Of a stretch of DNA of 64,000 bases, positions 1 through 10,880 are shown one piece after another. The DNA lies in contig CM023448.1 in NCBI GenBank assembly GCA_013339765.2, positions 20,353,295-20,417,294 of the forward strand, written 5' to 3'. The position numbers and the translations under genes are program-made. Each line of letters begins with the position of its first letter. Within the stretch, counting starts at the first letter, position 1. The notes under the pieces were generated by a model. It was given only the letters and a program-made list of their open reading frames with translations. It was not told the origin of the DNA and ran no database searches. The stretch is from Haemaphysalis longicornis. Lineage: Eukaryota > Arthropoda > Arachnida > Ixodida > Ixodidae.

Positions 1-310
1 TCCGAGGTTTTCTCGACTGCCAACCCTTATTTCTGTGTTATTTTCAACGAGCCCCTCATTTCCTATTCTGATTCGCTACATGCATAGCGAGGGCCTCTGT
101 TCTGGCAGTCTTGTTGCCAAAGGGAGCTTAAGAGGGTTCAAAGCTGGTCGACCACTCTGGACATGTCGTAGACACTCGAGTCACGACCCGGGGGTTAAAA
201 GAAGGTCCCCTTCACCCCGATTAGTCCGAATGGCGCTGGCTACCACCCCCAAGCACAGGAAACAAACATACCTAACATAAATACCCCAGAAAGTGAATGG
301 GAAAATCGCC

Positions 311-383
311 CCGCCGGTAGCGTAGTGGTTATCGCACCAGACCGGTATTCTGGAGGTCGTGGGTTCGGATCCCACCTGGCGGG
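311..383 (+). tRNA. tRNA-like, Thr(GGT)-type, type A head, copy 1
   Basis: A cloverleaf can be drawn by eye. The acceptor pairs CCGCCGG with CTGGCGG (one G-U). The D stem is GCG/CGC, the anticodon stem CCAGA/TCTGG with loop CCGGTAT, and the T stem GTGGG/CCCAC with loop TTCGGAT. Box A (TAGCGTAGTGG) and box B (GGTTCGGATCC) are present and a run of T follows, as for a pol III terminator. The anticodon would be GGT (Thr), but position 33 is C rather than the nearly universal T, so a decoding role is doubtful. Confidence 0.65.
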
Positions 384-773
384 CATTTTTTTCTTCACTT
401 TCTTTCTTTCTTTCCAAATTCTTAATCTGTTTCAATGATCTACCACATCCTCCCCTTTGCTTTCCGAGGTTTTCTCGACTGCCAACCCTTATTTCTGTGT
501 TATTTTCAACGAGCCCCTCATTTCCTATTCTGATTCGCTACATGCATAGCGAGGGCCTCTGTTCTGGCAGTCTTGTTGCCAAAGGGAGCTTAAGAGGGTT
601 CAAAGCTGGTCGACCACTCTGGACATGTCGTAGACACTCGAGTCACGACCCGGGGGTTAAAAAGAAGGTCCCCTTCACCCCGATTAGTCCGAATGGCGCT
701 GGCTACCACCCCCAAGCACAGGAAACAAACATACCTAACATAAATACCCCAGAAAGTGAATGGGAAAATCGCC

Positions 774-846
774 CCGCCGGTAGCGTAGTGGTTATCGCAC
801 CAGACCGGTATTCTGGAGGTCGTGGGTTCGGATCCCACCTGGCGGG
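774..846 (+). tRNA. tRNA-like, Thr(GGT)-type, type A head, copy 2
   Basis: Same sequence and fold as the copy at 311, one repeat period downstream, followed by a T6 terminator-like run. Confidence 0.65.
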
Positions 847-1234
847 CATTTTTTCTTCACTTTCTTTCTTTCTTTCCAAATTCTTAATCTGTTTCAATGA
901 TCTACCACATCCTCCCCTTTGCTTTCCGAGGTTTTCTCGACTGCCAACCCTTATTTCTGTGTTATTTTCAACGAGCCCCTCATTTCCTATTCTGATTCGC
1001 TACATGCATAGCGAGGGCCTCTGTTCTGGCAGTCTTGTTGCCAAAGGGAGCTTAAGAGGGTTCAAAGCTGGTCGACCACTCTGGACATGTCGTAGACACT
1101 CGAGTCACGACCCGGGGGTAAAAAGAAGGTCCCCTTCACCCCGATTAGTCCGAATGGCGCTGGCTACCCCCCCCAAGCACAGGAAACAAACATACCTAAC
1201 ATAAATACCCCAGAAAGTGAATGGGAAAATCGCC

Positions 1235-1307
1235 CCGCCGGTAGCGTAGTGGTTATCGCACCAGACCGGTATTCTGGAGGTCGTGGGTTCGGATCCCACC
1301 TGGCGGG
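1235..1307 (+). tRNA. tRNA-like, Thr(GGT)-type, type A head, copy 3
   Basis: Same sequence and fold as copies 1 and 2, with a T6 run directly after. This unit breaks off in its body at about 1,447 into a (TA)n tract. Confidence 0.65.
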
Positions 1308-1447
1308 CATTTTTTCTTCACTTTCTTTCTTTCTTTCCAAATTCTTAATCTGTTTCAATGATCTTACCACATCCTCCCCTTTGCTTTCCGAGGTTTTTCT
1401 CGATGCCAACCCTTATTTCTGTGTTATTTTCAACGAGCCCTCATTCC

Positions 1448-1454
1448 TATATAT

Positions 1455-1498
<44 letters not shown>
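1448..1498. repeat. (TA)n microsatellite
   Basis: About 51 bp of nearly pure TA with one AATA interruption. It joins a plus-strand type A unit to a minus-strand type B unit at the same point of their shared body (CCTAT). Confidence 0.95.
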
Positions 1499-1502
<4 letters not shown>

Positions 1503-1667
1503 TTGGAAATGAGGGGCTCGTTAGGAAATACAGAAAGAAATGCCGGCAGTCTACAACGCCAAAGAAGGCATAGGGGATTGGTGTTAGACTTTTTTTTTTA
1601 CCGTTATTGACGTTACATTAATTTTTTTTTTTATTAATTACGTGAGAAAGAAAGAAAGAAAAACACG

Positions 1668-1740
1668 CGCCCAGAGTGGGGACCGAAACCCACGCCTCTT
1701 CGATTAGATCTCGAATGCCTTACCAATTCGGCTATTGGGC
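1668..1740 (-). tRNA. tRNA-like, Arg(TCT)-type, type B head, damaged
   Basis: Matches the type B head but has an extra A in the T loop, an extra T before the anticodon arm, and loses part of the acceptor pairing (ATTGGGC in place of ATCTGGGC). Best read as a decayed or mis-sequenced copy. Confidence 0.45.
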
Positions 1741-3192
1741 GACTGTGTTCTGCCTTCACATTCTGGGGTATTTATATTACTAGAAGTGTATCTTACGATT
1801 GAGGGTGGTAGCCAGCGCCACTCAGACTACACGGAGAGAAGGGGACCTTCTTTTTCAACCCCCGGGGCGTGACGCGAACGTTTACAGCCGTCATTGACGC
1901 GTTTTATACATGTAGCGGGAAACCTCTGTATGACACTTGGCCAAGGGGCCGAACCGAGGCCCTTCGATAAGCTTTCGACTCACTTACATTCGGCTATCTG
2001 GAGCACTGAGGGGCTCATTAGAAATTTACAGAAGTGAATGCCGGCTAGTCTAGCACAGCGCCACATCAGACTATACGGAGGAAGTGGGACATTCTTTTTT
2101 CACCCCCGGTGCGTATGGACGTCTACAGCTGTATTTTTGAGTGGTAATACTGGCGGGAAACCACTCTTATGACTAAACCTTGCGCCTCAAGTGCTGGACC
2201 GAACCCCGCCTTTCGCTCGATTAGTCTCGAATGCCTTACCAATTCGTGTTATTTCTACAAGCGAGTCATTCGCTGATGGTATGATTAACATTTTTTTACT
2301 GTTATTGACGTACATTAGTTTAATATACGCTGTAGAAGATAAGAGAAAGCCGGCAGTGGACCACGCCTCATTAGACTAGCCTTGGCATCAGGGGACTTTT
2401 CTGTTACCGGGGTATATACTTTACAGCTGTATTTTAAATTGAGGGGCGTAGAAAGATACAGAAAGAAACACGGAGCACGGGACGCCAAAGGGGCTACCGA
2501 ACGCTACAGCCTTCAGATTAATGTCGGAATAGCTCTTGGTACCATTCGGATCTAATCTGAAGGCGAGGTCGTCAACTTTGCGCGGTAATTATTTTTCTGA
2601 ATTATCTACGTTAGGATTAATACAGAAAGAAAATGACCGTCAAGTGACGGTGACAAACAAGGTCATAACGGCGGAATCCCCTTATGCACTTCTTTGGACG
2701 TGTAGACGCTCGCATTTTTGTTTTATAATACTGTTAGAAAAAGAAAGAAAAGCCGAGAGTCGGTACGAACAGCCATATGATGCCAATGGTAGCTAGGGGA
2801 CTTTTCTGCTTCCAGTTGACGCGTATTTATATGTACTAGAGTGTAGACGCTTCGAGGGTGGACCGACCCACTGCTTTGAAGAGAAGGGGACCTTCTTTTT
2901 CAACCCCCGGGGCGTGACGCGAACGTCTACAGCCTGTCATGAGCGGTTAACTGGCGGGAAACCCTCTTAGGCTACCTGGCATCAAGGCTGCCAGAACCGA
3001 GGCCCTCGATAAGCTTTCGCTCGATAATAGGGTTTGGAAATGAGGGGCTCATTAGGAAATACAGAAAGAAATGCCGGCAGTCTACAACGCCAAAGAAGGC
3101 ATAGGGGAGTGCTTAGACTTTTTTTTTACCGTTACTGACGTTACATTATTTTTTTTTATTAATTACGTGAGAAAGAAAGAAAGAAAAACACG

Positions 3193-3264
3193 CGCCCAGA
3201 GTGGGGACCGAACCCACGCCTTTCGATTAGATCTCGAATGCCTTACCAATTCGGCTATCTGGGC
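3193..3264 (-). tRNA. tRNA-like, Arg(TCT)-type, type B head
   Basis: Complete cloverleaf: acceptor GCCCAGA/TCTGGGC (7 of 7 pairs), D stem GCC/GGC, anticodon stem TTCGA/TCGAA with loop GATCTAA, T stem GTGGG/CCCAC. Box A-like (TAGCCGAATTGG) and box B-like (GGTTCGGTCCC) are present; GCGTGTTTTT follows. The anticodon would be TCT (Arg), but position 33 is A instead of T. Confidence 0.65.
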
Positions 3265-3608
3265 GACTGTGTTCTGCTTCACATTCTGGGGTATTTATAT
3301 TTACTAGAAGTGTATCTTACGCTTGAGGGTGGTAGCCAGCGCCACTCAGACTACACGGAGAGAAGGGGACCTTCTTTTTCAACCCCCGGGGCGTGACGCG
3401 AACATCTACAGCCTGTCATGAGTGGTTAACTGGCGGGAAACCCTCTTATGCTACCTTGGCATCAAGGCTTCCAGTACCGAGGCCCTCGATAAGCTTTCGC
3501 TCGATAATAGGGTTTGGAAATGAGGGGCTCGTTAGGAAATACAGAAAGAAATGCCGGCAGTCTACAACGCCAAAGAAGGCATCCCAGAATGTGAAGCAGA
3601 ACACAGTC

Positions 3609-3680
3609 GCCCAGATAGCCGAATTGGTAAGGCATTCGAGATCTAATCGAAAGGCGTGGGTTCGGTCCACACTCTGTGCG
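3609..3680 (+). tRNA. tRNA-like, Arg(TCT)-type, mutated acceptor
   Basis: Type B head with TCTGTGC in place of TCTGGGC in the 3' acceptor strand and a CCAC-for-CCCCAC change in the T arm, so two stems are weakened. Confidence 0.55.
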
Positions 3681-4086
3681 CGTGTTTTTCTTTCTTTCTT
3701 TCTCACGTAATTAATAAAAAAAATAATGTAACGTCAATAACGGTGAAAAAAAGTCTAACCACTCCCCTATGCCTTCTTTGGCGTTGTAGACTGCCGGCAT
3801 TTCTTTCTGTATTTCCTAACGAGCCCCTCATTTCCAAACACTATTATCGAGCAAAAGCTTATCGAGGGCCTCGGTACTGGCAGCCTTGATGCCAAGGTAG
3901 CATAAGAGGGTTTCCCGCCAGTTAACCGCTCATGACAGGCTGTAGACGTTCGCGTCACGCCCCGGGGGTTGAAAAAGAAGGTCCCCTTCTCTCCGTGTAG
4001 TCTGAGTGGCGCTGGCTACCACCCTCAAGCGTAAGATACACTTCTAGTAAATATAAATACCCCAGAATGTGAAGCAGAACACAGTC

Positions 4087-4158
4087 GCCCAGATAGCCGA
4101 ATTGGTAAGGCATTCGAGATCTAATCGAAAGGCGTGGGTTCGGTCCCCACTCTGGGCG
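4087..4158 (+). tRNA. tRNA-like, Arg(TCT)-type, type B head
   Basis: Intact cloverleaf with seven acceptor pairs, box A and box B, and a T5 run nine bases downstream. Confidence 0.65.
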
Positions 4159-4562
4159 CGTGTTTTTCTTTCTTTCTTTCTCACGTAATTAATAAAAAAA
4201 TAATGTAACGTCAATAACGGTAAAAAAAAGTCTAACCACTCCCCTATGCCTTCTTTGGCGTTGTAGACTGCCGGCATTTCTTTCTGTATTTCCTAACGAG
4301 CCCCTCATTTCCAAACCCTATTATCGAGCGAAAGCTTATCGAGGGCCTCGGTTCTGGCAGCCTTGATGCCAAGGTAGCATAAGAGGGTTTCCCGCCAGTT
4401 AACCGCTCATGACAGGCTGTAGACGTTCGCGTCACGCCCCGGGGGTTGAAAAGAAGGTCCCCTTCTCTCCGTGTAGTCTGAGTGGCGCTGGCTACCACCC
4501 TCAAGCGTAAGATACACTTCTAGTAAATATAAATACCCCAGAATGTGAAGCAGAACACAGTC

Positions 4563-4634
4563 GCCCAGATAGCCGAATTGGTAAGGCATTCGAGATCTAA
4601 TCGAAAGGCGTGGGTTCGGTCCCCACTCTGGGCG
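4563..4634 (+). tRNA. tRNA-like, Arg(TCT)-type, type B head
   Basis: Identical in fold to the copy at 4,087, from the next repeat unit 476 bp away. Confidence 0.65.
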
Positions 4635-5045
4635 CGTGTTTTTCTTTCTTTCTTTCTCACGTAATTAATAAAAAAAAATAATGTAACGTCAATAACGGTT
4701 AAAAAAAAACGTCTAACCACTCCCCATATGCCTTCTTTGGCGTTGTAGACTGCCGGCATTTCTTTCTGTATTTCCTAACGAGCCCCTCATTTCCAAACCC
4801 TATTATCGAGCGAAAGCGTATCGAGGGCCTCGGTTCTGGCAGCCTTGATGCCAAGGTAGCATAAGAGGGTTTCCCGCCAGTTAACCGCTCATGACAGGCT
4901 GTAGACGTTCGCGTCACGCCCCGGGGGTTGAAAAAGAAGGTCCCCTTCTGTCCGTGTAGTCTGAGTGGCGCTGGCTACCACCCTCAAGCGTAAGATACAC
5001 TTCTAGTAAATATAAATACCCCAGAATGTGAAGCAGAACACAGTC

Positions 5046-5061
5046 GCCCAGATAGCCGAAT
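5046..5061 (+). pseudogene. tRNA-like 5' fragment cut by LINE junction
   Basis: Only the acceptor 5' strand and the start of the D arm remain (GCCCAGATAGCCGAATT). The sequence then changes directly to LINE coding sequence. Confidence 0.8.
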
Positions 5062-8000
5062 TCGGCCAGGCGCAAGCAATACCAGCTCAGCCGAATGTTT
5101 CTCGAGGACGGGTTAGACGTTGTCGTAGTCCAGGAGACAAAGGTCGAGAGCCAAGACGGCACTGATAGGATGGTCCAGCCGTTTACAGGCCGATACTACG
5201 TGTGTGTGAGTCACGCTACGGGTACGTCTGCGGGCTGGGCTGTTTTTCTTAGGAACAGCATCGATATTGTAGTAGAGAAGGTAATAGTAAGTGATGTGGG
5301 CCGGTATGTCGTCGTTGATTTTTCGTACAATGGATTCCTTTGGAGGGTTATTTGTGTTTATGCTCCTAACCTGGAAAGCGAGCGGAGTGTTTTTTTTCAG
5401 TCGATAGAATCTTTTTTGCAGTGTGACAGACGCGTACTATTGCTAGGCGATTTTAACTGCGTCTGCTATATGGAAGATCGCTCTAAGAACGCCGCTGTGT
5501 GCGATAAGAGTGCAAAGTTATTATGTGCACTGACGAGTACCCATTGTTTAGAAGATGTAGGACTGGCGTGTAGAAGCGGAAGCACCCCCCGGTACACGCA
5601 TTTTCAACGCGAGTGCCATGCCCGACTTGATCGCGCGTATGTTTCATCAGAAGTAGTCCCTCTGCTCAGCGGATATGATGTAAGACACGTATCATTTAGC
5701 GACCATAGCTTAGTGGTGTTCACGGTTGGGGACAAGCAAAAAACGTCAAAATTCAACTGGGAACTGTGGAAGTTCAATACAAAGCTACTCCAGGATGAGA
5801 AATTTGTAGAGCGTGTGGAAAGAGAAGTCGAGAAGTTATTCTTACCTCAACCGACCTCTTTCAGTGAGAAGTGGGAAGAATTGAAAAACAGCATAAAGCT
5901 TATAGCAATAGAAAGATCGAGCACGCTGCGCTACAACGAAAGGAAAAAAGAAAATGAACTAAAAGCACAACTTGTCTACTTCACAGAGATAGAAAGCTCT
6001 CAACCTGGTACTTTCCTAAACGAAATAAAAGGCGTGAAAAACGAACTGGAGGCCATTGACTCGGAAAGATACCGCGCGGCAATGATTCGTGCTCGAAGCG
6101 AAAAATTGTGGGCGGGAGAAGCACCTAACAAAAGGGCGCTAAGTGATGAAAAAAGATATGCAACAAAAAATGAGATTAAATGCATACAGTATAAGAACCA
6201 AATAACAGAGGACAAAGAAAAAATTGAAGCAGCATTTGTTGAGCACTATAGTGAACTGTTAGGAAAGAAAAGGCGAACCGAAGCAGGGTTCATGAATGAT
6301 TTTCTAATGCGCATGCCCAAGTTGGACGATGAGGTTAAACAGTGCTTGGAGCAGGCCATCAGTTTGGAAGAGATAAACGACGCCATTGACGCACTCTCAG
6401 CTGGAAAATCGCCTGGACCGGACGGTTTGGGGGCGGGATTTTACAAGGCCTTTAAGCGCGTCATTGCTCCAATATTGCATGCCGTTATTGGCGAGTCGTA
6501 TTCAGTAAAGCGCGTGCCTCGTTCATTCACTACAGCTAATATGGTATTAATCCCGAAAACGGACGATCCGGAAAAATTGACATCGGTGGGGTCTTACCGC
6601 CCCATAAGCCTCACGAACGTTGATTATAAAATCTACATGAAGGTACTCGCAAAAAGAATGCAAACCGTGATAACACAAGTAGTCGGGCCTCATCAGACAT
6701 GCGGTATCAAGGGACGCACAATTGCGACAAATGTGCATGTTGCGCGGAGTGTGCTAGAATGTTGTGACGCTTTGAGAGTCGCGTAGCTATGATGCAGATA
6801 GATTTAGCGAAAGCATTCGACCGGGTTTCGCACGAAATATTATTGGATGTCTTGGAGCATGTTAATGTTGGAAACGTTATTTTGGAGGGGGTTAAAATGG
6901 TGTATAGCGAATGCACAACGCGCATTGTTATAAACAGGTCTCTAACAGGAAGTATACCTGTTAGATCGTCTGTAAGGCAAGGTTGTCCATTAAGCCCGTT
7001 ATTGTTTGCAATGTATCTGGAACCTTTCTGTTTGAGTGTCATAAATGATGACAGTATAAGGGGCTTTAATGTACACACCACAGAAGTCAAAATTATTGCA
7101 TATGCAGACGACATAGCGGTGTTTTGTACAGACAGCGAAAGTGTATTGAAAGTTGAAAAAACCGCCAGTCATTACTGCGCCCAGACTGGGAGTGAAATAA
7201 ACTGGGGGAAGAGCGCTGGGTTCTGGCATGGAAGCTGGCAGAACCCTCCCGAGTATTATGCAAACATGCAATGGACATCGCTGCCGGGCACATACCTGGG
7301 AGTTCCGCTGGGTTGTTATCAAGAAAGCGCAGAGTATTGGGCTGGGGAAACGAAAAAAATGAAGGAGAAGGTGCAGGCATGGCAGGGTCGAGATTTTTCT
7401 ATGTTTTCGCGTGCAGTTGTGTGCAATGTGTTTTTAGTAGCCAAAGTCTGGTATGTATTGCAAGTGCTCTTTATGTCTCGCGTCAGTGTCCAAAAAATAC
7501 ACAGAGTGTTCGCAATGTTCATCTGGGGATCGAGCTGGGAGCGAACCAGCCGAACCAACTTGTTCCGATCTGTGCGGTGTGGAGGGCTTGGCCTTGCCCA
7601 CCTCTTCGTTCGGCAGCTTGTTTCACGCTTTATTTTCTTACGAGACCAAAGTGATCCTTTCTTGAGTACTGTAATTAATGTGCGACTTCAAAGGCACCTA
7701 CCGGAATTTATTGTGTCGTCTACGCAGTGCATGGGAAGGTCTGTAAGCGGGTATTTGCGTGAAGTTATCTTGTCCTTTCGGTTTTTAAGTGTTCGGTTCT
7801 CAAGAGAGTACCTAAGTACAGTTATGAGGAAAAGGTTGTACGGCGATTTAGTGGAAACAATGATTCCTGTTCCCCTTTATCGGGCAAATTATATTGGCAC
7901 AGCGGGTCAAGACGTGCTGAGGAGGGTGAAAAAAATGCCAGTAAAACCATCAGTAAAGTCGTTCTTTTTTAAGCTACACACGAACACACTAGCAGTAAAA

Positions 8001-8455
8001 ACGTGGCTGCATGAAAAAGGTCTGTTTGTACCGTGGGACACTGATTGTCGTCTTTGTAAAACCCCAGAAACTGTAGAACATGTGTTTATTAATTGTTGGG
8101 ACGCTGTGTTTCACTGGGGTGTGCTGAAAAGAACCCTCAAGAAAGAACTGCCCATCAGCCCACACGGTATTCGCTACTTGCCCGTTGTAAATGATGGAGG
8201 AATACCGTACGACATGATAATGTTGTTGAGCCTGCACGCATTGTGGAAAACTAGAAAATCTGTAGACAATGCAGATACCCATGCCCGCCCGGTAAGGGAA
8301 AATTTCATTGAAAGTGTGTGCTACATACGCGATGTGTATCAAGCCCAGCATGACCCACCAGAGTGGACAAGCGTGCTTGATATTCTGGCATGTTTCAAGA
8401 AATTCTAGACACAGTAGATAACAAACGATTTGGTGAGGTGTCTTGTGTGTTTGTG
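5062..8455 (+). mobile_element. Tx1/L1-like non-LTR retrotransposon, 5'-truncated
   Basis: A LINE fragment with endonuclease, reverse transcriptase and a C-terminal cysteine-rich module, inserted in the type B tandem array. The open frame runs through the left junction without a start, so the 5' end is missing. After the stop at 8,406-8,408 only ~47 bp of 3' sequence remain, ending in a TGTGTGTTTGTG stretch with no poly(A). The right junction falls at CCTCATTTCC in the array body, so part of one array unit (tRNA-like head onward) is absent between the two junctions. Clade assignment rests on the overall look of the RT and C-terminal region. Confidence 0.85.
5065..8408 (+). pseudogene. LINE endonuclease-reverse transcriptase (ORF2-like), frameshifted
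   Basis: The N-terminal part is an APE-type endonuclease (about 5,110-5,730). It shows QETK with the catalytic Glu, GDFN, a DRAY motif and a closing SDHS motif. The reverse transcriptase starts near 6,370 with GKSPGPDG and SYRPISLTN. The frame ends at a TAG (6,784-6,786) and resumes in another frame at 6,789 with AKAFDRVSH, VRQGCPLSPLLF and AYADD (about 7,100), so one small indel near 6,784 separates the two halves. The C-terminus has a CCHC module (C-x2-C-x7-H-x4-C, about 8,047-8,100), as in L1/Tx1-type proteins. The protein would copy element RNA into DNA at a nicked target. It is broken by the indel and by loss of the 5' end. Confidence 0.85.
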
Positions 8456-8716
8456 CCTCATTTCCAAACCCTATTATCGAGCGAAAGCTTATCGAGGGCC
8501 TCGGTTCTGGCAGCCTTGATGCCAAGGTAGCATAAGAGGGTTTCCCGCCAGTTAACCGCTCATGACAGGCTGTAGACGTTCGCGTCACGCCCCGGGGGTT
8601 GAAAAAGAAGGTCCCCTTCTCTCCGTGTAGTCTGAGTGGCGCTGGCTGCCACCCTCAAGCGTAAGATACACTTCTAGTAAATATAAATACCCCAGAATGT
8701 GAAGCAGAACACAGTC

Positions 8717-8788
8717 GCCCAGATAGCCGAATTGGTAAGGCATTCGAGATCTAATCGAAAGGCGTGGGTTCGGTCCCCACTCTGGGCG
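8717..8788 (+). tRNA. tRNA-like, Arg(TCT)-type, type B head
   Basis: Intact cloverleaf with both internal pol III boxes; first unit after the LINE. Confidence 0.65.
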
Positions 8789-9194
8789 CGTGTTTTTCTT
8801 TCTTTCTTTCTCACGTAACTAATAAAAAAAATAATGTACCGTCAATAACGGTAAAAAAAAATCTAACCACTCCCTTATGCCTTCTTTGGCGTTGTAGACT
8901 GCCGGCATTTCTTTCTGTATTTCCTAACGAGCCCCTCATTTCCAAACCCTATTATCGAGCGAAAGCTTATCGAGGGCCTCGGTTCTGGCTGCCTTGATGC
9001 CAAGGTAGCATAAGAGGGTTTCCCGCCAGTTAACCGCTCATGACAGGCTGTAGACGTTCGCGTCACGCCCCGGGGGTTGAAAAAGAAGGTCCCCTTCTCT
9101 CCGTGTAGTCTGAGTGGCGCTGGCTACCACCCTCAAGCGTAAGATACACTTCTAGTAAATATAAATACGCCAGAATGTGAAGCAGAACACAGTC

Positions 9195-9266
9195 GCCCAG
9201 ATAGCCGAATTGGTAAGGCATTCGAGATCTAATCGAAAGGCGTGGGTTCGGTCCCCACTCTGGGCG
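9195..9266 (+). tRNA. tRNA-like, Arg(TCT)-type, type B head
   Basis: Intact cloverleaf identical to its neighbour, second unit after the LINE. Confidence 0.65.
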
Positions 9267-9674
9267 CGTGTTTTTCTTTCTTTCTTTCTCACGTAATTAA
9301 TAAAAAAAATAATGTAACGTCAATAACGGTAAAAAAAAAAGTCTAACCACTCCCCTATGCCTTCTTTGGCGTTGTAGACTGCCGGCATTTCTTTCTGTAT
9401 TTCCTAACGAGCCCCTCATTTCCAAACCCTATTATCGAGCGAAAGCTTATCGAGGGCCTCGGTTCTGGCAGCCTTGATGCCAAGGTAGCATAAGAGGGTT
9501 TCCCGCCAGTTAACCGCTCATGACAGGCTGTAGACGTTCGCGTCACGCCCCGGGGGTTGAAAAAGAAGGTCCCCTTCTCTCCGTGTAGTCTGAGTGGCGC
9601 TGGCTACCACCCTCAAGCGTAAGATACACTTCTAGTAAATATAAATACCCCAGAATGTGAAGCAGAACACAGTC

Positions 9675-9746
9675 GCCCAGATAGCCGAATTGGTAAGGCA
9701 TTCGAGATCTAATCGAAAGGCGTGGGTTCGGTCCCCACTCTGGGCG
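9675..9746 (+). tRNA. tRNA-like, Arg(TCT)-type, type B head
   Basis: Intact cloverleaf, last unit of this array. Confidence 0.65.
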
Positions 9747-9872
9747 CGTGTTTTTCTTTCTTTCTTTCTCACGTAATTAATAAAAAAAAATAATGTAACG
9801 TCAATAACGGTAAAAAAAAAGTCTAACCACTCCCCTATGCCTTCTTTGGCGTTGTAGACTGCCGGCATTTCT

Positions 9873-9877
<5 letters not shown>

Positions 9878-9933
<56 letters not shown>
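9878..9933. repeat. (TA)n microsatellite
   Basis: 56 bp of TA repeat closing the type B array. Confidence 0.95.
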
Positions 9934-9937
<4 letters not shown>

Positions 9938-10500
9938 CAGAAGTGTCCGACTCACTGCCTGACTGGTTGACTCAACAACGCCCAGCCAAAACTGTTAGAT
10001 CCAGTCTGCTACCAAACAGAGTTGTCCATGGAAACTAACTTTGTACTCCTGGGTAAGTTCGACCTTGTACGTGTGTAGGTCCAAATCCGATGCTAAATTT
10101 GCAAAGCTGAAGTCTGCGAATTCCCCAGTTTATGATCACGCCAAAGGATTCACTACATCTGTTCTTGGTACGCAGTAGAGCAACGTGCTCGGCCCATCTT
10201 GGGTTTCTTTGACGTACGTGTGTTGGCGGATTGTTTACCGAACCACAAATTTCGCGTCTTTATTTGCGTCCTTGAGTAGGTGCTCACTAAGGCGGGTTTT
10301 TCGGAAATTGCACTTCTAAGTGCGTAACAGTGCGAAATTGTGGTTTTCGTGAATTTCTGGCTCACCCATTCACATTTCGAAGCGCTTTTCGGGGATTTAT
10401 GTAGCCGTTAAAAATACCTAAAAATTAGTTTTTAGATCTCCCCTTAACCTACTCTACCGAGGTGGTTCTATTTTCAGGAAATAAAACGGGGTTCTAAAGA
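9934..10500. other. Unassigned sequence
   Basis: No convincing coding frame, RNA or repeat recognised. The open frames here are short and unlike any family I know. Confidence 0.5.
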
Positions 10501-10504
10501 ATAT

Positions 10505-10543
<39 letters not shown>

Positions 10544-10880
10544 TTGAAAATACCTTACAGGCCCAGCAGGGCATTGGGTAAGGGGGCAAAAACAGCAGAT
10601 AATCAAAAAATAACAAGAGAAGTTACACACAAACTAGATATATAATACAGCAACACGTCAGTGAAACAACAGAAAAAAAACATGGTAGCAGCAACCGCAA
10701 AAAAGAACAAAAAGGAAAACATCATTGCGCTAACAGAAAGGAACACCAGCGTTCCTGTTTAGTGGTTTTACATAAAAAAATGCTTGTGCAGATGATTACG
10801 GAATGTTTCTGGGTTAGTCAGCAATACGATGTTATCAGATTATCAAATAAATCTTTCACCGATTCAGTTATCCAACTGCT
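10501..10880 (-). mobile_element. LINE 3' end with (TAAA)n tail
   Basis: Read on the minus strand, a decayed reverse-transcriptase C-terminus ends at a stop (10,768-10,770) with residues LTNPETFRNHLHKHFF. A 3' region containing CCCTGCTGGGCCTGTAAGG follows and the fragment finishes in a (TAAA)n tail at 10,501-10,548. The same layout is seen in the fragment at 31,395-31,924. CR1/Jockey-type LINEs typically end in short tandem tails. The 5' limit is uncertain. Confidence 0.6.

Larger units (their letters stand above)
1..1447 (+). repeat. Type A tandem array, ~462-bp tRNA-headed unit
   Basis: Three nearly identical units start at about 1, 463 and 925, and a fourth, cut short, starts at 1,387. 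Each unit reads: body with CGAGCCCCTCATTTCC, a small hairpin (TCGCTA / TAGCGA around CATGCA), a long spacer, ATAAATACCCCAGAAAGTGA, a tRNA-like gene, a T-run, then TTTCTTTCTTTC. The body is homologous to that of the type B units although the tRNA-like head differs. It is either a tRNA-derived SINE caught in tandem or a clustered tRNA gene repeat; the regular head-to-tail spacing favours unequal crossing-over of an array. Confidence 0.85.
1499..3584 (-). repeat. Type B array, inverted, partly degraded
   Basis: Minus-strand type B units. The ones around 1,500-1,740 and 2,960-3,584 read cleanly. The stretch 1,740-2,960 is a scrambled, indel-rich version in which pieces of the tRNA-like head and body can be found (about 1,970, 2,200 and 2,520-2,570) but no clean unit. 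Near 3,584 the orientation flips to plus. Confidence 0.75.
3585..5061 (+). repeat. Type B tandem array, plus orientation
   Basis: Three units with tRNA-like heads at 3,609, 4,087 and 4,563, and a fourth cut inside its tRNA-like head at about 5,061, where a LINE begins. The period is about 478 bp. The shared body includes TTCTGGCAGCCTTGATGCC, the CCCCGGGGGTTGAAAAAGAA block and TGGCGCTGGCTACCACC, all with close counterparts in type A. Confidence 0.85.
8456..9877 (+). repeat. Type B tandem array, downstream of LINE
   Basis: Three type B units resume at CCTCATTTCC and end in the body at TTTCTTTCTGT, where (TA)n begins. Unit spacing is 478-480 bp. Confidence 0.85.

Noticed and set aside
359..1204. 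281-residue frame spanning two type A units
   Set aside because: It is the tandem unit read twice; the same peptide recurs with the repeat and crosses the tRNA-like genes.
311..1307. Functional Thr tRNA gene cluster
   Set aside because: The folds are good, but C33 and the embedding in a SINE-like repeat make a decoding role doubtful; kept as tRNA-like only.
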